The notes under the pieces are model-generated. The model had not been told where the DNA came from. It searched no databases and worked only from the letters and a program-made list of their open reading frames with translations. A stretch of 64,000 nucleotides of DNA from Symbiodinium natans (taxonomy: Eukaryota; Sar; Dinophyceae; Suessiales; Symbiodiniaceae): contig CAJNDS010001136.1 in the NCBI GenBank assembly GCA_905221605.1, positions 128,160-192,159 on the forward strand, in the 5' to 3' direction. This document shows, piece by piece, positions 50,950 through 59,957 of the stretch (position 1 is the first letter of the stretch; each line of letters starts with the position of its first letter). Position numbers and translations under genes: made by a program.

Positions 50950-52400
50950 GATGTTTTTAAAGTTGTGCTGTTAGGGTTTAAGCTGGGGTTGGGGGTAGCC
51001 TCGGCCCTTTTCGGGCCTTCGGCGTGTCAGGGCCCGTAGAGGTCCTTATTTATTTGAAGGTCAGGGAAACCCTTTGTGCCTGCTCCTGGATTCCCCTTCT
51101 TTAAGGGCCTCAAGCCTTTTGGTGGCTCTTGGGGCCTTTTGGGGGCTTCCTGGGGGCTTTCCTGGCCCCTTTCGGGGTAAAATGAAGGAAAAACCATCGA
51201 TTTCAGTACCAAAACATCGCATTTTTCATTGCGGGTACGGGCATCCTGGGGTCCCCTTCTTTTAGGGGGCCTTTTGAAGCCTTTTGAAGCCTTTTGGTGG
51301 CTCTTGGGGTTTTTCGGGGCCTTGTTCGGACCTTCGGCGTGTCAGGGGCCGTAGAGGCTTTATTCATTTGAAGGTCAGGGGAACCTATTAGTTTTTTTTC
51401 GCCAATGAGCATTCCAATCGCTAGGGTTTAAGCTGGGGTTCGGGGTAGCCTCGGCCCTTTTCGGGCCTTCGGCACGTTAGGGCGCGTAGAGGCCCTTATT
51501 TGCTTGAAGGCCTTCGCAGGGTTTTGCGGTGTTAGGGTTTTAGCTGGGGTTCGGGGTAGCCTCGGCCCTTTTCGGGCCTTCGGCACGTCAGGGCCCGTAG
51601 AGGCCCTTGCTGATTTGGGGGCTTCCTGGGGCTTTGCTGGTCTTTTGGGGTGAAATGGAGGGGTGCCCAAAACCATCGATTTCAGTACTAAAAACAACAT
51701 TTTTCATTGCGGGCAGGGGTGCCTAAAACCATCGTTTTCAATATTCAAAAATCATTGTGGGCACGGACAAATCTTGTGGCCCCCTTCTTTTAGGGGGCCT
51801 TTTGGTGGCTCTTGGCGCCTCTTGGGGGCTTCCTGGGCTTTCCTGGCGCTTCTGGTGTAAAGTGGAGGGGTGCGCAAAACCATCGATTCCAGTAAAAAAA
51901 AACATTGTTCATTGATGGTACGGCCCTCTTCGTCCGGGGGCCCTTTGGCGCGGGGGGCCTTCCTCTAGCCCTGAACCAGGGCCCTTCCGGCCCTGACCCC
52001 CGCCCCTCTTGGCAGGGGTTCGGGGGGTTCTTGTGGTCTGGCCCGAAAATTTGGGGTTTGGGGGGCCCTTGGCCCGCGGGGCCCTTGGTCGGGAAGGCCT
52101 GGGCTCGGGGTACCCTTGGTCCCGGCAGCCCTTGGGCCGAGAGCCCTTGCTTGCAGAGGCGCCCCAAAGACGTGGGGGGCCCTTCCCAAAATTGAGCAAC
52201 CAGCCTGCCTGGACGTCCAGGAATCCAGCTACCAGAGGCGAGTACTGACGTTGTCGTAAAAAAGGCCGATGTCCGTTGGCCTGTCCAGGACAGACGGTGA
52301 GGCTTAACCCTCACCTTTCCGTTTCTCTTTTTTCGCTTGGGCGCTCGGGCTGTAAGGCCCTCGGCCGAGCGTTCGGGGTCTGTCGCTCGACGGAAGCGAC
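50950..52400. repeat. low-copy dispersed repeats, unique-looking GC-rich block
   Basis: The motif GCTGGGGTT...GTAGCCTCGGCCCTTTTCGGGCCTT occurs at about 50981, 51431 and 51541, and AAACCATCGATTTCAGTA at about 51189, 51668 and 51877. The copies resemble each other over 50-150 bp. No telomere repeats. Long minus-strand P/R/G/A frames (for example 51790-52407) look compositional. Confidence 0.55.
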
Positions 52401-52409
52401 CCCTCACTT

Positions 52410-52492
52410 AGTTTAGGGTTTAGGGTTTAGGGTTTAGGGTTTAGGGTTTAGGGTTTAGGGTTTAGGGTTTAGGGTTTAGGGTTTAGGGTTTA
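52410..52492 (+). repeat. TTTAGGG array
   Basis: Twelve clean G-strand units. Confidence 0.9.
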
Positions 52493-52589
52493 GGGGGGCT
52501 TATAGGGGGTTGATAAGGGTATGTAAGGTTTTACGAGGGTTTACAAGGGTTTTTAAGGGTGGGCTTCTGAGGCTGTAGCATCGTGGCTG

Positions 52590-53010
52590 AAGCTCTAAGG
52601 CTCATGTTTCGCCGTCAATGGGACAGCGAGATGCACCGTCATCGCCAGCTACTGGAGGTCATGCCCCCAAACGGCCGCGATGAGAAGCCCGAGGCACTCC
52701 CGCGACGTCAACTGTTGGCTGGCGGCGGATCTCTTGCTCCCACTAGACTGCAGATGAGTTTGTCTCAGAATCGGTCTGTGTGGAGCCTGAGATCGACCGG
52801 CTCCTTGCCTGGTTCACCGCGGAATCTTCCATTAACAGTGGCGCCCCTGCAAAGCTGTGGATGGGGCAATCTGGCCGCGTCCGGTGATGGACAAAAGCCG
52901 CACCTTCGAGGTTGTGAACCCTTGGTTCGGAGTGTTGTGCGGGGGCCATGTGCCTGAACTCTTTCGCCACCCAGAGGAATGTGTTGCCTGCGTCAGCGGG
53001 TCACAGCAGT
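52590..53010 (+). pseudogene. unresolved coding-like island
   Basis: One frame is open to 52957 and reads for example QWDSEMHRHRQLLEVMPPNG; another frame later reads VMDKSRTFEVVNPWFGVLCG to a TAA near 53010. It may be one or two exons, or a decayed gene. No ATG context and no family recognised. Confidence 0.3.
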
Positions 53011-53406
53011 AAGCCTACGTAGGGTTCTTTAATTGGTTATCAGTGCCGTTGACAATTATTAGGGGCTAAAGAGGCTGGTTATAGAAGGGTCTATAGGGGG
53101 TTTTGTGTTCAAGGTTCATGGCTTAGGGCTGACAAGTAAAGGCCGGAATACACGCTGGACACTTCATTCGCTGCTTTGTTCTGTATCTTGCTGGCATTCT
53201 CGGGCCCATTCAATGTATATTCGAGGGCATGATAGTAGTTGTGAATCGGTTCTGACAATGACAACGGTTTAGGGTTTAGGGTTTAGGGTTTAGGGTTTAA
53301 ACGGCCCACGAAATGACTGAAACTCAGGGCCCTTCGCACGTTTCATCTTCGGCGCTTCCGTCTTCCTAAGAGTACTCAAAATAAGGGCGTCTGGGAGGCC
53401 CTAAGC

Positions 53407-54060
53407 CTAAACCCTAAACCCTAAACCCTAAACCCTAAACCCTAAACCCTAAACCCTAAACCCTAAACCCTAAACCCTAAACCCTAAACCCTAAACCCTT
53501 AACCCTTAACCCTAAACCCTAAACCCTAAACCCCAAACCCCAAACCCTAAACCCAAAACCCTTTATTCAATGGACTGGCGAGTCCAAGACTCTCGCCCCT
53601 TTTAGGGCTGATCGGCCATGAACCTCCCATAGCAATCAGTATGGTTCAGGTTTTAGGGTTTAGGGTTTAGGGTTTAGGGGCCCACTTTCATGAAACCGCC
53701 AGTAAGTCAAAGCCTCCAACCCTCAACCCTGAGCCCTACACCCGGAACCCTCAACCCGAAGCCCCAAACTCTTTCCCCCCCCCCCTCCCCCAAAACTCCC
53801 CCTTTTAAACCTCTAAACCTCTAAATCTCTAAATGTCTAAACCTCTAAACCTCTAAAGCTCTAAACCTCTGAACCTGTAAACTTCTAAAGCTCTGACCCC
53901 AAACCCTAAACCCTAAACCCTAAACCCTAAACCCTAAACCCTAAACCCTAAACCCTAAACCCTAAACCCTAAACCCTAAACCCTAAACCCTAAACCCTAA
54001 ACCCCAAACCCTAAACCCTAAACCCTAAACCCTAAACCCTAAACCCTAAGCCCTAAGCCC
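53407..54060 (-). repeat. CCCTAAA arrays with CCTCTAAA block
   Basis: CCCTAAA at 53407-53565, then G-strand repeats at 53650-53680, a CCTCTAAA octamer block at 53808-53890, then a long CCCTAAA array at 53897-54060. Confidence 0.8.
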
Positions 54061-54106
54061 TAAGCCCAAAGCTTTAAATCCCCTTAAAGAACCCCTAGCG
54101 CAGCAG

Positions 54107-54186
54107 GCCGCCAGCGCTGCGCGGGAGACGGGAGCCCACACTGGCGGCGGTGCCCGAGGATCGAGATCCCACCGCGAAGGAGGAGG
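54107..54186 (+). CDS. candidate exon
   Basis: From acceptor AGCAG: one base, then PPALRGRREPTLAAVPEDRD and PTAKEE, ending at GTTCAGGG. High G/C third positions. C-array before and G-array after. Confidence 0.45.
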
Positions 54187-54400
54187 GTTCAGGGTTTGGG
54201 GTTTGGGGTTTAGGGTTTAGGGTTTAGGGTTTGGGGTTTTGGTTTAGGGTTTGGGGTTTAGGGTTTAGGGTTTAGGGTTCAGGGTGCAGGGTTTAGGGTT
54301 CAGGGTTTAGGGTTTAGGGTGTAGGGTTTAGGGTTCAGGGTTTAGGGTTTGGGGTTCAGGGTTTAGGGTTCAGGGTGTAGTTTCAGGGTTTAGGGGTTCA
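54187..54400 (+). repeat. degenerate TTTAGGG array
   Basis: TTTAGGG, TTTGGGG and TTCAGGG mixture following the exon candidate; a C-array at 54538-54625 closes the intron. Confidence 0.8.
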
Positions 54401-55006
54401 GGGGTGAAGGTCTTTCGTAGGGTTTTGGGACTTTGTGGCGAAAGAGGGAGTTGTCGGCCAGCATTAGAGTCTACTGGCTTTTGAGATAGGGTTGAAGGTA
54501 GAGTTCTGTCTGTGCTCCCTCAAAACTCACCCCTTAACCCTAAACCCTAAACCCTAAACCCTAAACCCTAAACCCTAAACCCTAAACCCTAAACCCTAAA
54601 CCCCAAACCCTAAACCCCAAACAATGAGGCCTTCAAAGTCGTTTAAGGTTCCCGGTGCTTCAGGGTTGAGAGTTGAGGTCTTGGGAGGGTTTAGGGTTTA
54701 GGGTTCGGGGTTTAGGGTTTAGGGTTTGGGGTTTAGGGTTTAGGGTACCTCACCCGAAGCTAAGCGTTTCAGCGTTTAGGCTCCGAGTCCAGAGCCTAAG
54801 CCTTCGGTTCACAACAGAGGGTTTAGGGTTGAGGGTTATAAGCCCCCCAAAATGCTCTAATCCTCAATTCTAGGAACCCCCAAACCCTAAACCCGAAACC
54901 CGAAACCCAAACCCTGAACCCTGAACCCTGAACCCTAACCCTAAACCCGAAACCCTAAACCCTAAACCCTGAACCTCTAATTGGTTCATAAGTACCTGCA
55001 AGCCAG

Positions 55007-55063
55007 GGCCCTGCCCGGGCGCGCGACCCGGAGCCGGAGCCGAGGAAGCCGATGCAGGAGGCG
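55007..55063 (+). CDS. candidate exon
   Basis: Nineteen codons GPARARDPEPEPRKPMQEA with G or C at almost every third position, acceptor AGCCAG, canonical donor GTGAGG. Phase 0 at both ends, matching 55401. Confidence 0.5.
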
Positions 55064-55400
55064 GTGAGGTTTGTTGGGTTTGTTGGGCTTAGGGTTTGGG
55101 GTTTAGGGTTTAGGGTTTAGGGTTTAGGGTTTAGGGTTTACCCTCGTTCAGCCAGCAACCCTGCTGGGAGGCTCTCAGGAACTGGTAAGTGGATAAGCAA
55201 ATAGAGGCAACCTGTGCTATCATGTCCCTGTTGTTCCATCTTCAACTTCCCAACCTGTAAACCCTAACCCCTCAACCCAAAGTCCGAAACCCGAAGCTCT
55301 AAACCCAAAACCCAAAGCCCAAAGTCCTCAACCCTAAGCCCCGGACCCTAAGCCCCAAACCCTAAACCCTAAACCCAAAACCCTAAAGGCATTCCTGCAG

Positions 55401-55463
55401 AGGCGCCGGCTGCAGCCGTCGGGGAGCCACAGCCTTCGCGACCTGCCGCTGCCTTCGTGCGAG
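55401..55463 (+). CDS. candidate exon
   Basis: Twenty-one codons RRRLQPSGSHSLRDLPLPSC plus E, acceptor CCTGCAG, donor GTTCGG, strongly G/C at third positions. Another frame (AAAFVRG) was considered and has poorer codon use. Confidence 0.45.
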
Positions 55464-56182
55464 GTTCGGGGCATCGGGTGCTGGTTGCTCCAAACTAGGG
55501 TTTAGGGTTTAGGGTTTCGGGTTTCGCGCTTGTGGGGCTTAGGGTTCAGGGTCTAGAAGACAAAGTTCAATTAGGGTTTGGGGCACAGGATTCCGTAATG
55601 AAACGAGCACCCCCCCCCCCCCCCCTCCAAAAGAAAAAGGAGCCGAACTCGGAGCAGTCCCGTCATGATGGGATTTGGGTCTCAGGGTAAAGGGCTCAGG
55701 CTGCAGGGCTTTAGGTTTAGGGGGTTGTCTGGAGGTTCGCGGGTACGGATCATGAGTAGGGTGAACTGAGGTCTTGAGATGGCTGCGAGAGCTTGCTAGG
55801 GCTCAGGGGTGCTACACGCTAGCGGGCTTGGAGGACCCCATCCCATCGCCGTCACCCCCCGAAACCCTAGAAACCCTAAACCGTAAACCGTAAACTCTAA
55901 ACCCTAAACCCTAAACCCTAAACCCTGAACCCTAAACCCGGAACCACAACGCCTCCACACTCCCAACTCCCAAAGCCCCGGCCTAAACACATTCTTATCA
56001 CCATTTTTACCCCCCTTATAGGTCCTAATATACCCTAAACCCTAGACCCTGAACCCTGAACCCTGAACCCTGAACCCTAAACCCTAAACCCTAAACCCTA
56101 AACCCTAAACCCTAAACCCTAAACCCCTAAAACCCTAAACCCTAAACCCTCAGCCCCAGCAGAGCTGCGGGAGGCGTCCCAG

Positions 56183-56221
56183 CAGAGCTGCGGGAGCGCT
56201 TTGCGGCGATGCGGGCCCAGG
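56183..56221 (+). CDS. candidate exon before the PRKCSH-type exons
   Basis: Two bases, then ELRERFAAMRAQ and one base. Third positions are almost all G/C. The preceding 22 bases repeat the acceptor region (CCCAGCAGAGCTGCGGGAG twice), so the exact acceptor is uncertain. With a GC donor at 56222 it joins in phase to 57121. Confidence 0.4.
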
Positions 56222-56229
56222 GCTCCGAC

Positions 56230-56990
56230 CTTAGGGTTTAGGGTTTAGGGTTTAGGGTTTAGGGTTTAGGGTTTAGGGTTTAGGGTTTAGGGTTTAGGAG
56301 TTAGGCGGTGTTAGGGTTTTAGGCTTTTTGGGGGATTTTGGGGTTTTAGGGTTTTAGGGTTTTCGGGCTTTAGGGCTTTAGGGTTGTAGAGTGTTAGGGT
56401 CTCAGGGTTTTAGGCTTTTGGGGTTTCTTAGGGTCTAGGGCTTCGGGTCTTAGGATTTAGACGGTTTTAGGGTTTTAGGGTTTTAGGTTTTTAGGGTTTT
56501 AGGGTTCAGGGTTTTAGGGTTTGGGGTTTTAGGGTTCAGGGCTTAGGATTTAGGGTCTTAGGGTTAGGCGGGTTTAGGGTCTTAGGGTTTAGGCGGTTCT
56601 AGGTTTTAGGGTTTTAGGGTTTTTAAGGTTTTAGGGTTCAGGATTCAGGGTTTAGGGTTTCAGGATTTTAGGGTTTAGGGCTTAGGGTTTAGTCGGTCGC
56701 GGGTCTCAGGGTCTTGGGGTTTAGGATCTAGGGTTTAGGGCTTAGGGTTTAGGGCTTGGGGAGTAGGGTTTAGGGTTTGGGGTGTCGGGCTTAGGCCTTA
56801 GGGGTGTAGGAATCTGCGGGGTTTTGGGGGTGCTTCGGGCCTCAGGGTCGTGGTCTCAGGGTTTCTGACGGTCTTAGGGTCGTAGGGTCTTAGGGTTTCT
56901 GAGGGTCTTAGGGTCTAGGCAGTTTGGGGCCTAGGATTCTTGCGGGGCTTTGGGGGCTCGAGGGTTTGCAGGGTTTTAAGATGCCCTGCA
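56230..56990 (+). repeat. TTTAGGG then degenerate TTTTAGGG array
   Basis: About nine clean TTTAGGG units to 56297, then a long, poorly ordered field of TTTTAGGG, TCTTAGGG and TTCAGGG variants. Confidence 0.75.
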
Positions 56991-57120
56991 TTTTTTTTTT
57001 TGAGGGGCATTGAATGGCCTCTGGGGAGTTCTCATGTAGGGTTTAGGGTTTAGGGTTTAGGGTTCAGGGTTTCGGGTTCAGGGTTTAGGGTTTAGGGTTC
57101 GTTTAGTAGAGACAGCCCAG

Positions 57121-59885
57121 GTCGCTTCGAGTGCCTCTCGGGCGGGAAGAGCCCCTTGCCCAGCAATGGAGGTGTAGGGGGGGGTTCAGGGCTGCACCAA
57201 ACCCCATGCGCTTAGAGTTTAGAGTTTAGGGTTTAGGGTTTAGGGTGTAGGGTGTAGGGTTTGGGCAACACAAGACCCCAAGACCCCAAATCCTAGGACC
57301 GAAAGCCTACACGAGACGCGCCGAACCACTTCACCAAGAATCTTACGCACAAGTTGCTATAACTTCGTAGCTGAGCAGATAACCTTTAACCTTTTGGGTA
57401 TATACAGTCCTATCGCAGTTGAAAGGTTAACCTTGTCTGGGCCAGGGTACTCAGCAACTAGGGTAGGCTTCGATAGTAAATACTCTAGTTCCCTTGTTGT
57501 GGTAGCTTGTTGTTGCAGTTCCCTAGTTAGCAATCACCCTAGCTGGTCGTTTTCCAACGTGGGTTTAGGGCTGTAGTATCTCCCGTTGCTTAACTTCAAA
57601 ACGCTGCCCCGCCCACAGCAAATCGGGGTGTGGGGTGATACGTGCAACCCTAAACCCTGACCCCTACACCCTAAAACCAAAACCCTAGCGTTTCGCATGC
57701 GGGGTCCACTGAAGACGGACGTCGCAGCATCACGAAACCGAAGTCCTCGCCCAGAACCCGGCACTGGGCTTAGGGTGGTTTAGGGTTTAGGGTGTAGGCC
57801 CGAGTTGCCCCTAAACCCTAAACCCTAAACCCTAAACCCTAAACCCTAAACCCTAAACCCTAAACCCTAAACCCTAAACCCTAAACCCTTAAACCTAAAC
57901 CCTAAACCCTAAACCCTAAACCCTAAACCCTAAACCCTAAACCCTAAACCCTAAACCCTAAACCCTAAACCCTAAACCCTAAACCCTAAAACCCTAAACC
58001 CTAAACCCTAAACCCTAAACCCTATGTGAAAGACCTTATACCTGGTCCATTTCATATGCCCACCCCTTGCCCGCCCCAACACTCACAAGTAGAGTGTGCG
58101 GTGGGGTAAGGACGCACGCCGGCAAGGCGCCTTAAGGGCTGCAGCTCACTACGCACCCTAAACCCTAAACCCTAAACCCTAAACCCTAAACCCTAAACCC
58201 CAAACCCCAAACCCCAAACCCCAAACCCCAAACCCTAAACCCTAAACCCTAAACCCTAAACCCTAAACCCTAAACCCTAAACCCTAAACCCTAAACCCTA
58301 AACCCTAAACCCTAACCCCTAAACCCTAAACCCTAAACCCGAAACTAAACCCTAAACCCCAAACCCTAAACCTTTTGGCTTTCAACCGAGGCTTTCCGAG
58401 TTTCTCCGTGGTCAACGATGACTACTGTGATTGCCCCACTCCCAGCATGCCCATGAGGAGCACCCGCATCGCCAACATCTTAGCCCTTTTGGGTTTAGGG
58501 TTTTAGGGTTTAGGGTTTTAGGGTTTAGGGTTTAGGGTTTAGGGTACCCTAACCCCTAACCCCTAAACCCTAAACCTAAAACCTCAGGGAGCTCTGAGTT
58601 GTGGTAGTTGCTAGAGCACCGAGACCTCGGGGGAAAGCCCAAAGCCTTGACCCCCTCATGGTTTAGGGTTTAGGGTTCGGTCTATGCGGTTTAGGGTTTA
58701 GGGTTTAGGGTCAGGGTTTAGGGTTTAGGGTTTAGGGTTTAGTGTTTATAGGGTTTAGGGGGACACGCGCTGCGCCTTTCCTGGTTGCTCGAACAACCCG
58801 GGGCAAAATCAGATCTGCACGCTCTGTGGCCCTAGCCTAAATTCACCTCAGAAGTCTCTAAACCCTAAACCCCTAAACCGCAAAACCCCTAAACCCCCGA
58901 ACTCTAAACCCCTAAGCCCTAAACCCCTAAAACCGAAACCCCTAAACCCTAGACCCCTAAACCCCGAACCCCTAATCCCAAACCCTTAGGGGTCGGAATA
59001 ATTCTTTATAGATAAACAATAGTGACCCCCAAAACCCTAAACCCTAAACCCAAAACCCCCAAAACCATGTTCTAATTATTCAGGCCCCTAGAGTAAGGGT
59101 TCCAGGTCCGGATGGCAGTGACGAGCCAGGCACCTCTGCGTGCTCAGGACGTGGGGCTGGTAGGGAGATTGTGAGAGGAGGTTTAGGGTTTAGGGTTTCT
59201 GGTTTCGGGTTTAGGGCTCATGGTGTAGGGTACCCAATTCTTGAGGTCCCTTTTCACAAAGCTTATGCCATCTTCTGAAAGAGTCGTCAACAGTCGGGTG
59301 GGGTTCGACATGCACCCCACGTAACCTTGGTAGCCCAGTGGTTACTTTTTTTAAATTCTGGGTTCCCTTCTAAACTAACCAACCAAAAAAGGGTGCCCTT
59401 ATTATAACATGGTGACTGGGCTACTAAGTAACTGTAGTAAGAGCTACCCAAGAATGCGCCCTACCCCTGTTAGTCTCACTCGCTGGAGGAGGACCACGTC
59501 TCGTTGCAGCGCGAATCTAGATCAACAAACAACTACACCCCTAAACCAAAAAAAACCCAGCCCCAAACCACTAAACCAACGTGGGTTAAGCCGGCTTCGG
59601 GTGCGACACCTCTTCAGGCGCCTGCCAAGATACTACAGGTGAACTGCAACCGAGAACCCCCCACCTCTTCCCCCCCCACCCAAAACCCCCGGTAAGTAGG
59701 TAAGCCCTTAGGATATTTGATATTTTGCCTTGGTTTGTCCGAAGAGATGCTTGCCAGAGGGCTTAACGGTCCCACCCTTGCAGCCCTAAATTTAAGAGCC
59801 TCCGGCTCAAGCCGCCGACCCCGCAGGAGAACAAGTTTAAGGTTTGGGGTTTGGTGATTTTGTTTGCAGTTCCTGTTGAGAGGTG

Positions 59886-59957
<72 letters not shown>

